Below are positions 13,713 to 27,274 of a stretch of 64,000 bases of DNA, piece after piece. Under the pieces are notes generated by a model. The model did no database searches. It was not told the DNA's origin and saw nothing but the letters and a program-made list of their open reading frames with translations. Numbering within the stretch: the first letter of the stretch is position 1; each line of letters starts with the position of its first letter. A program made the position numbers and the translations under genes. The stretch is from Phymorhynchus buccinoides. Its lineage: Eukaryota; Mollusca; Gastropoda; Neogastropoda; Raphitomidae. The DNA is taken from assembly GCA_017654935.2 (NCBI GenBank), contig CM065713.1:18728539-18792538 (forward strand), written 5' to 3'.

Positions 13713-14940
13713 TTTAACGCGCCTGGTCATCAGCCCATGCACTTTCACCCCTGAACAAAGAAAGTGCTGTACACATGTGCATGCAGTCCATGAATGAACT
13801 ATTTCCTAACAGATCGTTGTGAAAATTCAAATAGCCTTGTCTCAATTTTGGAAAATTACAAATTAACGTGTTCCCAATTGATTAACTGAATGATATATTT
13901 GTTCAAGACATTAACGATTAGTCCTGCATTTTGTTAGAATTACTTTCTTTTGTTTTTAACTTTGAAAATAACGAAGCTAGGAGGTTTTTGTCCTTAACTA
14001 TATCTGAATTAAGACTTACCAGTTTTTAAGTCTTATGTTCACAACCTCCTTTACCCCGATAAGAAATCGTTAGAGATACCAGCTTTTGGTGAAGGTGGCG
14101 GGAAAAAATAGAAAGCTGACTCAAACCCCGAAGAATTGAGAAAAAAGATCGGATGTTTTTTGAATTTCCACTGACGCTACTCAAAACACTGATCCTCACA
14201 ATATTTTTTGGAATCCCAGGATAATAATCTCTATTTTGAAGAAAGTCTTTTTTTTTAAAAACACAGCTCGGCACGAATGATTCCGGATCCCGCTCATGGC
14301 TCGCACAACCGTTTAGGGATGATTTCCCGGATCCGCTCTTGAGTTTTCAAGAGTGTGTAAACCGGGGGAAAGGGGGGTTTGCAGGACTTCATTAGGAGGG
14401 GAATGACGTAGAGTCTCTTTCCTCCGTCCAATTTAACCACAGGGCCACATGGAGTGGGGTTATTTGGTGTTTATTCAACTCAGCAAGAACACACCTGGAA
14501 GACATAAAAAAAACAAATAACGAACTTGCAACATAATCATTGCCACTGTTACTAACACTGTTCCTGACTATTATCATACAAACGTAATACAGTTCCCGTT
14601 TACACATGACAAGTATGGTATGAACCAATTATCATTTTTGCCTTTCTACTACTATGTCTTACAGTTGAACCATAAAACACTTCCATGCACATCCCTTCCC
14701 TTAACCCTCAGGGATCTTTACTGGCCTAACAGCCAACCAACCAACATGACAACCACACCTGACACAATTGAGAGTACACACGAAAACCCTCATTACTGAC
14801 TAGTCTTGTGGCCAATGTCACTTTAAACAATGGAAAAAAATGTTTGCATCAAAATAAATAACACTGACATTAACTGGTGATTGGTGAAGAACGAATAACC
14901 ACCAAGAACATCTATATCATAAGATTCCTTCATTAATGTC
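13713..14940. other. Palindrome 1 inner flank (left), no gene seen
   Basis: Inverted partner of ~15,890-17,130. It includes a short stretch with ggatccgctcttgagttttc and its neighbours. Identity to the partner is visibly below that of palindrome 2 arms. No coding evidence. Confidence 0.6.
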
Positions 14941-15889
14941 ATAATTGGATGACCGGTTGAAACATGTGCATCGTTCAGTCATTCTTTGGGTTAGTAAGGT
15001 GGTCTATTGTGTCGAAAGTTAGCGTGTACAGTCAGCGCTTTGGCGAAGCGTGGCTCGCGTCACAAGGAAAGGACAGGGAACTTTGAAGGTGACCTTCACT
15101 AAAACTGGTACATCACACATGAGTAGTATGGGGGAAATGGATAAGGGATGTAGGAATCAGTTCTTTGGGTTCTTGAAATTAATTTCAAAGATTTGTTTGG
15201 GGTACATGTTCCTTACTATTGATTGTAAGACACATGTAGCCATTGACTGTCCCCAGTCTCAGTTTCTCTCCTCCTTTGTTTTGTGTGTAACGGTTTTCTT
15301 TAAGACTAAAACTAGTTCGTTTTGTGGATCAAAAGTAGCATTTTGTTGTTGTTGTAGACAGTAGATTTCATGGTCGTTTTGGGTTGGAGTTTTTGGTTTT
15401 GTCATGTTTGACTTTTTTTTGTCATGTGTAGTGCTTGGCATGTAGGTGACTGTAATTGGGCTAATGAGAGTCCATGAGGGGCTTTTTTTCTTTGTCACAT
15501 GGAAGTGATAAAGCTTAGAAGAGACTATGCTATTTTGTGTTGTGTATCATGCATGTTCCATTTTTAATCTCAGTTTAATTCCTTTTTGTATTTCTGATTT
15601 TCAATCAGAAGCTTCAATCATTTATATATTTCTGTCTTGTTTATGTGTGTCGTGTATAAACACAAAGTTTTCATTCACAAAAAAGTGTTTATTTTGGTTT
15701 AATTGACAGGTGACTAGGATTGTACGAAAACAATTATGCATGCTATGTCAAATCAATTCAATTCAGATTGGATTAAAGCAACAATTGCAGTTTGACATTT
15801 TATGTGGGGAAACTGGTTTTAGTTTAATTGGAATAGAATTAAACGGGCTTTGCTTACGCATCAGTTACCAGTTAAAGTCGGGTTTTCTG
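14941..15889. other. Spacer at the centre of palindrome 1
   Basis: About 950 bp where I can no longer align the two arms. It holds a 104-codon open frame (15,050-15,364, +) with no recognisable domain, plus poly-T and GTTGTT runs. I see no splice-bounded exon. Confidence 0.55.
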
Positions 15890-17140
15890 TCCATTAATAA
15901 AGGATATTCTTATGATAATGTTCTTGGGGTTATTTGTTCTTCACCAATCACCAGTTAATGTCTAGTTTTATGTTATTTTGATGCAAACATTTTTCCATTG
16001 TTAAAGTGACATTGGCCACAAGACTTACAGTCAGAACGAGGGTGTGGTAACTCTCCAATTGTGTCCAGGTGTGGCTTGTCATTGTTGGTTGTGTTGGCTT
16101 GTTTAGCCAGTAAAGATTCCCTGAGGGTTAAAGGGAAGGAATGTGCATTGGAAGTGTTTAGTGTCAACTGTAAGACATGTAGTAGAAAGGCAAACATGAT
16201 AATTGGTTCTATACCATACTTGTCATTGTGTAACTGGGAACTGGTATTACAGTTTGTATGGATTAATAGTCCAGGAACAGTGTATGTTACAGTGGCAATG
16301 ATTATGTTTGCAAGTTAGTTATTTGTTTCTTTTTATGTCTTACAGGTGTGTTCTGCTGAGCTTGAAATAAACACCAAATAAACCACTCCATGTGGCCCTG
16401 TGGTTAATTGGAGAGAAAGAGATCTCTAAGTTCCTTCCCCTCCTCTGAAGTCCTGCAAACCCCCCTTTCCCCCCGTTTTCCACACTCTTGAAAACTCAAG
16501 AGCCGGATCCGGGACATTCATCCTAAACGGTTGTGCGAGCCATGAGCTGGATCCGGATCATTCGTTCCGAGCGTGTTTTTAAAAAAAAGACTTTTCTTCA
16601 ACATAGAGATTATTATACTGGGATCCAAAAAATATTGTGAGTTATCCAGTGTTTTTGAGTAGCGTCAGTGAAATTCAAAAACCTCATATCTCAATTTTCT
16701 TCGGGGTTGAGTCAGCTTTCTATTTTTTCCCGCCACCTTCCACCAAAAGCTTGTATCTCTAACGACTTTCTATCTGGGGTAAAGGAGGTTGTGAAAATAG
16801 AAGAAAAACTTGTAAGTCCTAAATTCAGATCTAGTTAAGGACAAAAACCTCCTATCTTCGTTCTTTTCAAGTTAAAAAAAAAAGAAAAGTAATTCTAACA
16901 AAATGCAGGACTAAACTCGTAATGTCTTGAACAATATATTCATCATAGTTAATCAATTGTGGTCAACACAGTTAATTTTTTTAATTTTTCTCAAAATTGA
17001 GACAAGGCTTTTGAATTTCACCAACGATATGTTAGAAATGTTTCATTCATGGATGCATGCACATGTGTACAGCACTTTTTTCTTTGTTCATGGGGTGAAA
17101 GTGCATGGGCTGATGACAGGCGAGTTTAAAATGGTGTTTG
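15890..17140. other. Palindrome 1 inner flank (right), no gene seen
   Basis: Inverted partner of 13,713-~14,940, for example tgacattggccacaagact at ~16,007 against its complement at ~14,800. Short open frames are unsupported. Confidence 0.6.
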
Positions 17141-20100
17141 TGTGGATGGTGGTGATAGTTACCCTACGTTCTCTTTAACACTCCTTCACTGGATGGTGGT
17201 GATAGTTACCCCTACGTTCTCTTTAACACTCCTTCAGTGGATGGTGGTGATAGTTACCCCTATGTTCTCTTTAACACTCCTTCACTGGATGGTGGTGATA
17301 GTTACCGCTACGTTCTCTTTAACACTCCTTCACTGGATGGTGGTGATAGTTACCCCTACGTTCTCTTTAACACTCCTTCACTGGATGGTGGTGATAGTTA
17401 CCGCTACGTTCTCTTTAACACTCCTTCAGTGGATGGTGGTGATAGTTACCCTACGTTCTCTTTAACACTCCTTCACTGGATGGTGGTGATAGTTACCCCT
17501 ACGTTCTCTTTAACACTCCTTCAGTGGATGGTGGTGATAGTTACCCTATGTTCTCTTTAACACTCCTTCAGTGGATGGTGGTGATAGTTACCCTATGTTC
17601 TCTTTAACACTCCTTCACTGGATGGTGGTGATAGTTACCCTATGTTCTCTTTAACACTCCTTCACTGGATGGTGGTGATAGTTACCCTATGTTCTCTTTA
17701 ACACTCCATCAGTGGATGGTGGTGATAGTTACCCTATGTTCTCTTTAACACTCCTTCAGTGGATGGTGGTGATAGTTACCCTACGTTCTCTTTAACACTC
17801 CTTCAGTGGATGGTGGTGATAGTTACCCTATGTTCTCTTTAACACTCCTTCAGTGGATGGTGGTGATAGTTACCCCTACGTTCTCTTTAACACTCCTTCA
17901 GTGGATGGTGGTGATAGTTACCCTATGTTCTCTTTAACACTCCTTCAGTGGATGGTGGTGATAGTTACCCTATGTTCTCTTTAACACTCCTTCAGTGGAT
18001 GGTGGTGATAGTTACCCTATGTTCTCTTTAACACTCCTTCAGTGGATGGTGGTGATAGTTACCCCTACGTTCTCTTTAACACTCCTTCACTGGATGGTGT
18101 TTGTGTGGATGGTGGTGATAGTTACCCTACGTTCTCTTTAACACTCCTTCACTAAATGGTGTTTGTGTGGATGGTGGTGATAGTTACCCTACGTTCTCTT
18201 TAACACTCCTTCAGTGGATGGTGGTGATAGTTACCCTATGTTCTCTTTAACACTCCTTCAGTGGATGGTGGTGATAGTTACCCTATGTTCTCTTTAACAC
18301 TCCTTCAGTGGATGGTGGTGATAGTTACCCCTACGTTCTCTTTAACACTCCTTCAGTGGATGGTGGTGATAGTTACCCTATGTTCTCTTTAACACTCCTT
18401 CAGTGGATGGTGGTGATAGTTACCCTATGTTCTCTTTAACACTCCTTCAGTGGATGGTGGTGATAGTTACCCCTACGTTCTCTTTAACACTCCTTCAGTG
18501 GATGGTGGTGATAGTTACCCCTACGTTCTCTTTAACACTCCTTCACTGGATGGTGGTGATAGTTACCCTACGTTCTCTTTAACACTCCTTCACTGAATGG
18601 TGTTTGTGTGGATGGTGGTGATAGTTACCCTATGTTCTCTTTAACACTCCTTCAGTGGATGGTGGTGATAGTTACCCCTATGTTCTCTTTAACACTCCTT
18701 CACTGGATGGTGGTGATAGTTACCCTATGTTCTCTTTAACACTCCTTCAGTGGATGGTGGTGATAGTTACCCCTACGTTCTCTTTAACACTCCTTCAGTG
18801 GATGGTGGTGATAGTTACCCTACGTTCTCTTTAACACTCCTTCACTGGATGGTGGTGATAGTTACCCTACGTTCTCTTTAACACTCCTTCAGTGGATGGT
18901 GGTGATAGTTACCCTACGTTCTCTTTAACACTCCTTCAGTGGATGGTGGTGATAGTTACCCTATGTTCTCTTTAACACTCCTTCAGTGGATGGTGGTGAT
19001 AGTTACCCCTACGTTCTCTTTAACACTCCATCAGTGGATGGTGGTGATAGTTACCCTATGTTCTCTTTATCACTCCTTCAGTGGATGGTGGTGATAGTTA
19101 CCCTACGTTCTCTTTAACACTCCATCAGTGGATGGTGGTGATAGTTACCCTACGTTCTCTTTAACACTCCTTCACTGGATGGTGGTGATAGTTACCCTAT
19201 GTTCTCTTTAACACTCCTTCACTGGATGGTGGTGATAGTTACCCTACGTTCTCTTTAACACTCCTTCAGTGGATGGTGGTGATAGTTACCCTATGTTCTC
19301 TTTAACACTCCTTCAGTGGATGGTGGTGATAGTTACCCCTACGTTCTCTTTAACACTCCTTCAGTGGATGGTGGTGATAGTTACCCTACGTTCTCTTTAA
19401 CACTCCTTCACTGGATGGTGGTGATAGTTACCCTACGTTCTCTTTAACACTCCTTCACTGGATGGTGGTGATAGTTACCCTACGTTCTCTTTAACACTCC
19501 TTCAGTGGATGGTGGTGATAGTTACCCTATGTTCTCTTTAACACTCCTTCACTGGATGGTGGTGATAGTTACCCTACGTTCTCTTTAACACTCCTTCACT
19601 GGATGGTGGTGATAGTTACCCCTACGTTCTCTTTAACACTCCTTCAGTGGATGGTGGTGATAGTTACCCTACGTTCTCTTTAACACTCCTTCAGTGGATG
19701 GTGGTGATAGTTACCCTATGTTCTCTTTAACACTCCTTCACTGGATGGTGGTGATAGTTACCCCTACGTTCTCTTTAACACTCCTTCAGTGGATGGTGGT
19801 GATAGTTACCCTACGTTCTCTTTAACACTCCTTCAGTGGATGGTGGTGATAGTTACCCTACGTTCTCTTTAACACTCCTTCAGTGGATGGTGGTGATAGT
19901 TACCCTATGTTCTCTTTAACACTCCTTCAGTGGATGGTGGTGATAGTTACCCCTACGTTCTCTTTAACACTCCTTCACCTTCACTGGATGGTGGTGATAG
20001 TTACCCCTACGTTCTCTTTAACACTCCTTCACTGGATGGTGGTGATAGTTACCCCTACGTTCTCTTTAACACTCCTTCAGTGGATGGTGGTGATAGTTAC

Positions 20101-23100
20101 CCTATGTTCTCTTTAACACTCCATCAGTGGATGGTGGTGATAGTTACCCCTATGTTCTCTTTAACACTCCTTCAGTGGATGGTGGTGATAGTTACCCCTA
20201 CGTTCTCTTTAACACTCCTTCACTGGATGGTGGTGATAGTTACCCTACGTTCTCTTTAACACTCCTTCACTGGATGGTGGTGATAGTTACCCTATGTTCT
20301 CTTTAACACTCCTTCAGTGGATGGTGGTGATAGTTACCCTATGTTCTCTTTAACACTCCTTCAGTGGATGGTGGTGATAGTTACCCCTACGTTCTCTTTA
20401 ACACTCCTTCAGTGGATGGTGGTGATAGTTACCCCTACGTTCTCTTTAACACTCCTTCACTGGATGGTGGTGATAGTTACCCTATGTTCTCTTTAACACT
20501 CCTTCAGTGGATGGTGGTGATAGTTACCCCTACGTTCTCTTTAACACTCCTTCAGTGGATGGTGGTGATAGTTACCCTATGTTCTCTTTAACACTCCTTC
20601 AGTGGATGGTGGTGATAGTTACCCTATGTTCTCTTTAACACTCCTTCACTGGATGGTGGTGATAGTTACCCTACGTTCTCTTTAACACTCCTTCAGTGGA
20701 TGGTGGTGATAGTTACCCTACGTTCTCTTTAACACTCCTTCAGTGGATGGTGGTGATAGTTACCCCTACGTTCTCTTTAACACTCCTTCAGTGGATGGTG
20801 GTGATAGTTACCCCTACGTTCTCTTTAACACTCCTTCAGTGGATGGTGGTGATAGTTACCCTATGTTCTCTTTAACACTCCTTCAGTGGATGGTGGTGAT
20901 AGTTACCCTATGTTCTCTTTAACACTCCTTCACTGGATGGTGGTGATAGTTACCCCTACGTTCTCTTTAACACTCCATCAGTGGATGGTGGTGATAGTTA
21001 CCCTATGTTCTCTTTAACACTCCTTCAGTGGATGGTGGTGATAGTTACCCTACGTTCTCTTTAACACTCCTTCAGTGGATGGTGGTGATAGTTACCCTAT
21101 GTTCTCTTTAACACTCCTTCAGTGGATGGTGGTGATAGTTACCCTACGTTCTCTTTAACACTCCTTCAGTGGATGGTGGTGATAGTTACCCTATGTTCTC
21201 TTTAACACTCCATCAGTGGATGGTGGTGATAGTTACCCTATGTTCTCTTTAACACTCCTTCAGTGGATGGTGGTGATAGTTACCCCTACGTTCTCTTTAA
21301 CACTCCTTCAGTGGATGGTGGTGATAGTTACCCCTACGTTCTCTTTAACACTCCTTCAGTGGATGGTGGTGATAGTTACCCTATGTTCTCTTTAACACTC
21401 CTTCAGTGGATGGTGGTGATAGTTACCCTATGTTCTCTTTAACACTCCTTCACTGGATGGTGGTGATAGTTACCCCTACGTTCTCTTTAACACTCCTTCA
21501 GTGGATGGTGGTGATAGTTACCCTATGTTCTCTTTAACACTCCTTCAGTGGATGGTGGTGATAGTTACCCCTACGTTCTCTTTAACACTCCTTCAGTGGA
21601 TGGTGGTGATAGTTACCCCTACGTTCTCTTTAATACTCCTTCAGTGGATGGTGGTGATAGTTACCCTATGTTCTCTTTAACACTCCTTCAGTGGATGGTG
21701 GTGATAGTTACCCTATGTTCTCTTTAACACTCCTTCACTGGATGGTGGTGATAGTTACCCCTACGTTCTCTTTAACACTCCATCAGTGGATGGTGGTGAT
21801 AGTTACCCTATGTTCTCTTTAACACTCCTTCAGTGGATGGTGGTGATAGTTACCCTACGTTCTCTTTAACACTCCTTCAGTGGATGGTGGTGATAGTTAC
21901 CCTATGTTCTCTTTAACACTCCTTCAGTGGATGGTGGTGATAGTTACCCCTACGTTCTCTTTAACACTCCTTCAGTGGATGGTGGTGATAGTTACCCTAT
22001 GTTCTCTTTAACACTCCATCAGTGGATGGTGGTGATAGTTACCCTATGTTCTCTTTAACACTCCTTCAGTGGATGGTGGTGATAGTTACCCCTACGTTCT
22101 CTTTAACACTCCTTCAGTGGATGGTGGTGATAGTTACCCTACGTTCTCTTTAACACTCCTTCAGTGGATGGTGGTGATAGTTACCCTACGTTCTCTTTAA
22201 CACTCCTTCAGTGGATGGTGGTGATAGTTACCCCTACGTTCTCTTTAACACTCCTTCACTGGATGGTGGTGATAGTTACCCCTACGTTCTCTTTAACACT
22301 CCTTCACTGGATGGTGGTGATAGTTACCCTATGTTCTCTTTAACACTCCTTCAGTGGATGGTGGTGATAGTTACCCCTACGTTCTCTTTAACACTCCTTC
22401 AGTGGATGGTGGTGATAGTTACCCTATGTTCTCTTTATCACTCCTTCAGTGGATGGTGGTGATAGTTACCCTATGTTCTCTTTAACACTCCTTCACTGGA
22501 TGGTGGTGATAGTTACCCTACGTTCTCTTTAACACTCCTTCAGTGGATGGTGGTGATAGTTACCCTATGTTCTCTTTAACACTCCTTCAGTGGATGGTGG
22601 TGATAGTTACCCCTACGTTCTCTTTAACACTCCTTCAGTGGATGGTGGTGATAGTTACCCTACGTTCTCTTTAACACTCCTTCAGTGGATGGTGGTGATA
22701 GTTACCCCTATGTTCTCTTTAACACTCCTTCAGTGGATGGTGGTGATAGTTACCCTATGTTCTCTTTAACACTCCTTCAGTGGATGGTGGTGATAGTTAC
22801 CCTATGTTCTCTTTAACACTCCTTCACCGAATGGTGTTTGTGTGGATGGTGGTGATAGTTACCCCTACGTTCTCTTTAACACTCCTTCAGTGGATGGTGG
22901 TGATAGTTACCCCTACGTTCTCTTTAACACTCCTTCAGTGGATGGTGGTGATAGTTACCCCTACGTTCTCTTTAACACTCCTTCAGTGGATGGTGGTGAT
23001 AGTTACCCTACGTTCTCTTTAACACTCCTTCAGTGGATGGTGGTGATAGTTACCCCTACGTTCTCTTTAACACTCCTTCAGTGGATGGTGGTGATAGTTA

Positions 23101-23462
23101 CCCCTACGTTCTCTTTAACACTCCTTCAGTGGATGGTGGTGATAGTTACCCTATGTTCTCTTTAACACTCCTTCAGTGGATGGTGGTGATAGTTACCCTA
23201 TGTTCTCTTTAACACTCCTTCACTGGATGGTGGTGATAGTTACCCCTACGTTCTCTTTAACACTCCTTCAGTGGATGGTGGTGATAGTTACCCTATGTTC
23301 TCTTTAACACTCCTTCAGTGGATGGTGGTGATAGTTACCCTATGTTCTCTTTAACACTCCTTCAGTGGATGGTGGTGATAGTTACCCCTACGTTCTCTTT
23401 AACACTCCTTCACTGGATGGTGGTGATAGTTACCCCTATGTTCTCTTTAACACTCCTTCACA
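17141..23462. repeat. 47/48-bp minisatellite array, clean copy (about 133 units)
   Basis: Units begin gtggatggtggtgatagtta, continue ccc(c)tacg or tatg, and end ttctctttaacactccttca. Length alternates between 47 and 48 by one C. Variant sites are ccc/cccc/ccgc, tacg/tatg, cactgg/cagtgg and ctt/cat. Four units (near 18,095, 18,155, 18,598 and 22,830), plus the array start near 17,135, carry an extra atggtgtttgtgtgg. Strings of variants recur in the same order around 20,770-22,100, indicating block duplication. Open frames through it are by-products. Confidence 0.97.
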
Positions 23463-25511
23463 AACTCTGAACACAACTTCGCCTCACATGGACACACATG
23501 GACAGACACACATCATTGAATCAAACTTTTATTTTTCTCTTCTACTGTCCGATGATGTGCAAGTCATGAAAAATTCTAGGGGGGGTTAATAGTTACAGTG
23601 GGGTGGGCTTTAAGAAATATAGGGAATTTTAAAAGTTAAGGAAATAATCTAGCTGATGATGGACATGCTGGGCCTAACTATTTCTTAGGCGCACAATGGC
23701 AGCATGACACATCTGCGCTCATTTGACAGGAAGCTTTCTAAGCGATTGACGACAACGAAGGAAATAATGAAACAGGAAATTATAAATGATAAGGAAGGAA
23801 ATATATGTTGTTATTGTAGGATGTCAAGGATCTTGTTAAGGACTAAACTAAAATGGCAACACTGAATTTGGAGCCGGGGGGAGATATGCTGTGCATCAAT
23901 GTGGGAAATGGAATCGCTACAATCACATTCGGGGAAGGGAGCGGAAAAAAGGGGGATCTATGAATTGAAATAAAATTAGAAGCACAAGCATTGCTACATA
24001 ATTATCTTGAATAATAATGAAAAATAAAAGGGGGGGGGGGTTATGTACATAAGGGAAAAACAGTGCTATATGCCCAAAAGGTACTATCACTCTGGGTGGA
24101 AAGCCAGAAGGTACTGTTGTAAAAGGGGTAAAGAAGGCCGACAGTAGTACTTTCAGTACCTTCTGACTTTTACCCCAGGAGAAGGATAGTATTTTCTGGG
24201 AATAATTGTTCAATTTAACTTTTTTTTAACCTCTTCCATAAAGTGAAAATATAACGATTTTCATTATTGCTATTATAACAGGCGTCACTGTATTTTGTCA
24301 TTTAGAAAACCCGATTTGTCATCCAGCAAGTAAAACAATGGCACGAATGAGAATTTAAAAAAAAAGTTATATGACGGCTTTTTTCACATTTGATCTTTGC
24401 TGGGTTAAATCTTAGAACAAGCACCTTTATTCTGAGTGGCGATCTCTTCCAAATTGCCTTGAAATGGGTAAGTGATAGCGTCGGAATCACTTCAGGGATA
24501 TTTTCATTGTATGGAAAGATTTGCAACTTGGCTTTGACTCCCCTCCCCCACCACCCCCCCAAAAAAAACCTCAAAAAAAAAACCCCAGCCTGTAAGCAAG
24601 TTACATTTTGAATATTCAAGAATGCGAAATTGGTGGTTTTGTCTTGATTTCAGCATCGTTTTTAGCCGTTTTATCATTTGCAATGTAGGTCACAGACATT
24701 AAAATGGCAAACGTTTAGCTAAGTAGGCTTTATGTGGGGTTTTTTTGCTTGATTTTTCATTCTTCTTGTGACTTGAAAATAACTCCATCTAATCCAATCC
24801 TTTACCCGATTCAAGGCAAAATTAGGAGGAAATAAACTGCTTAAGCAAATGTTAACATCATTCATTAGCTCACTGGGGACGAACGAGCCGGAGCCGGCAC
24901 ATGAGAGTTGTCAAGAGGTTTGGATTTCTGCCTTGTAACCAACTTTCAAGAGTCACGTCGTAATCTACTTTTAGTTTGCTTTGACCTTTCGTCTTTGAAA
25001 TCAACCAATCATTGCAGACTTTACTTTCATTTTTGGCTGCAGAGGTGTGTGTCAGAGATCGGAATGTGAAACTTGACTTCTTTCTGTGTGTACCATGTTT
25101 TGGTCAATAGGAAACGAAAGACCAAGATCATGAAAATCTGATACTTTACGATAAATTAGTGCATGATGTTGCTAAACTTTTTCTGAAAATATTGGTCCCT
25201 AACTCTTCATGTATGTTTGGCGACTGGTTTTCGAACCTAATCCAACGAAACTACGGTTGTAAGGGGAAGCAACTGGTCAGTGCTGAGCGAGATATAAAAA
25301 AAAATGTGTGAAACTGTAAAAGTACTGATGAAGTGCAAACCTCTGCCAGGGGGTTTCACAAAAATCACAAGTGCTGACAGGAGTAAATTCTCTAAGTGCA
25401 GCAGGTATCGCGCTTTACTGGCAACTCTTGACTTTAATACAAATTAACATACAAACGGCAGCTATGTCTAACCTGGCAAGTCTTGTACAGCATATCGTAA
25501 ACATCTGCCGT
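23463..25511. other. Unique and dispersed-repeat DNA between two arrays
   Basis: Clean counterpart of 5,531-7,510. At 24,900-25,300 there is a dispersed element (accaatcattgcagacttta, then gggaagcaactggt) also present, diverged, at ~30,830-31,230. It has runs of A, G and C (e.g. 24,030-24,040). No coding exon seen. Confidence 0.6.
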
Positions 25512-26250
25512 CATCATCATCATGGGCATCAACATCATAATCATCCTCGTCATCATCGTCGCCATCAATACCGTCATCATCATAATCCTCCTCGTCGTCA
25601 TAGTCAATATCGTTGTCCCCATCAATACCGTCATAGTCCTCGTCATCATCGTCAATATCGTTGTCCCCATCAATACCGTCATCATAATCCTCCTCGTCAT
25701 CATCGTCAATATCGTTGTCCCCATCAATACCGTCATCATAATCCTCCTCGTCATCGTCAATATCGTTGTCCCCATCAATACCGTCATCATCATAATCCTC
25801 ATCATCGTCAATATCGTTGTCGCCATCAATACCGTCATCATCATCATAATCCTCGTCATCGTCAATATCGTTGTCCCCATCAATGCCGTCATCATCATCA
25901 TAATCCTCGTCATTGTCAATATTGTTGTCGCCATCAATACCGTCGTCATCATCGTCAATATTGTTGTCCCCATCAATGCCGTCGTCATAATCCTCGTCAT
26001 CGTCAATATTGTTGTCCCCATCAATGCCGTCATAATCCTCCTTGTCGTCATCGTCAATATTGTTGTCCCCATCAATACCGTCATCATCATAATCCTCCTC
26101 CTCGTCATCAATATTGTTGTCCCCATCAATACCGTCATCATCATCATCATCCTCATCGTCATTATTGTTGTCGCAATCAATACCGTCATCATCATCATAA
26201 TCCTCGTCATCATCAATATGGTTGTCCCCATCAATACCGTCATCAGAATC
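25512..26250 (-). repeat. ~45-54-bp minisatellite whose minus strand reads as an Asp-rich peptide
   Basis: About 15 units. On the minus strand each reads close to GIDGDN(N/D)IDDDEDYDD, and the frame is open for 264 codons (26,262-25,468). Units vary in length but only by multiples of three, through gain or loss of GAT/GAC/GAG triplets. Differences between units include synonymous ones (GGT/GGC, GGG/GGC, GAC/GAT) and replacements (mostly Asp/Asn). There is no signal peptide at the first Met (MWCLDSDDG). Other frames are also open, so coding is not shown. It lies about 1 kb past the ETHE1 stop on the same strand. Confidence 0.85.
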
Positions 26251-27274
26251 CAAGCACCACACGTTTACGAACAGTTATAAAGGCAGCAAACGGATACATG
26301 AAGTGTAATGTAACAAGGGTGCTGTTAACTCTTTCTACACGAGGGCACGCTATATATCCCTTGCATAACCATTCAAAACGATGGTACACTATAGCGTGCA
26401 TAGAATTAGAGAGAGAGGGGGAGTGTGGGTGTGAGTGGATGCATGTTTTGTACAAGTGTATGTTTGTGTAAGTGTGTTTGTGTGCATTTCAGTGAGAATG
26501 TGTATGTGTGCAAGAACACGTTCACTCGCATGCGTGCACATGCATGTGTGTGAGTGTTTCAATGCTGATTGCAAAGCACTTTGTGCTCAATAAAAAGAGC
26601 TATGTAACTGTCAGTGTCTGTTTATTATTATTATTAAAACATTCTTAGTTTACAACTCGGCAAGCAGCAGGTTTGATCAGTTCTATCTACATGTCTCCCA
26701 AACCGTACAGCAAAGCAAAACGAATTATGTACAAAAACAAACGCCTACTCCAATGCCATAAAACTTGACCTATAGCACATACTGCTGTCCAACCGTTGAA
26801 TGAAAATCTGTTTACAGTTGCGAGAGGACAAAATGCTCTTTTTTTAGGTACTGAACATTTAAATTTGAAAAAAAGCCAAACAAAACAAGAACAATTTTTT
26901 TTAAACTGATGCAGGAAAAAAAAAATTAACAAAAAATATCACACACAAATCAAGCAGTTAATCACTAACAATTCATTAAAAATGAAAATCATTAAAAAAA
27001 AGAGTTTATAAAAAAAAATAGCAATCACTCAAAAAGTGAACTAAAGTAAAGGATTAAAGGATTAAAAAACAAAAAGCAAAGAGTTGATGAATTACGACGT
27101 TTACACGAGTGATCCCAAAAGGAAGAATTGAAGCGTTGCGCTTACACGAGATAGCGAAAAAGGATTCACAAGAAAAGGGAAAGCAAGGAGTGGAAGTGTC
27201 CTATACAGAAATTCCAGTCAGTTCATCAACCAATTGTCCTTCCCCTTGCTCATCCCAGGACATGTGTCGGCCAA
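26251..27274 (-). other. ETHE1 3' UTR and downstream flank
   Basis: Starts just after the ETHE1 stop. It is AT-rich, with an AATAAA on the minus strand at 26,626-26,621 inside an ATT-repeat stretch, a candidate polyadenylation signal about 650 bases past the stop. At 26,400-26,570 it is rich in TG/CA steps. The true transcript end cannot be set from sequence. Confidence 0.45.

Larger units (their letters stand above)
3243..14940. repeat. Palindrome 1, left arm (noisy inverted copy)
   Basis: This arm is the reverse complement of ~15,890-27,774. Checked anchor pairs: 3,243 with 27,774, 3,573 with 27,420, and 13,751 with 17,092. It carries, in reverse order, the ETHE1 terminal exon, the Asp-codon array, unique DNA and the 47-bp array. 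Compared with the right arm it has very frequent one-base deletions and insertions, in both satellite and unique DNA. That density and type of difference is what uncorrected long-read sequence looks like. Confidence 0.9.

Noticed and set aside
15050..15364. 104-codon ORF in the spacer of palindrome 1
   Set aside because: No recognisable domain, no splice sites, low-complexity Cys/Thr end; the region may be poorly sequenced.
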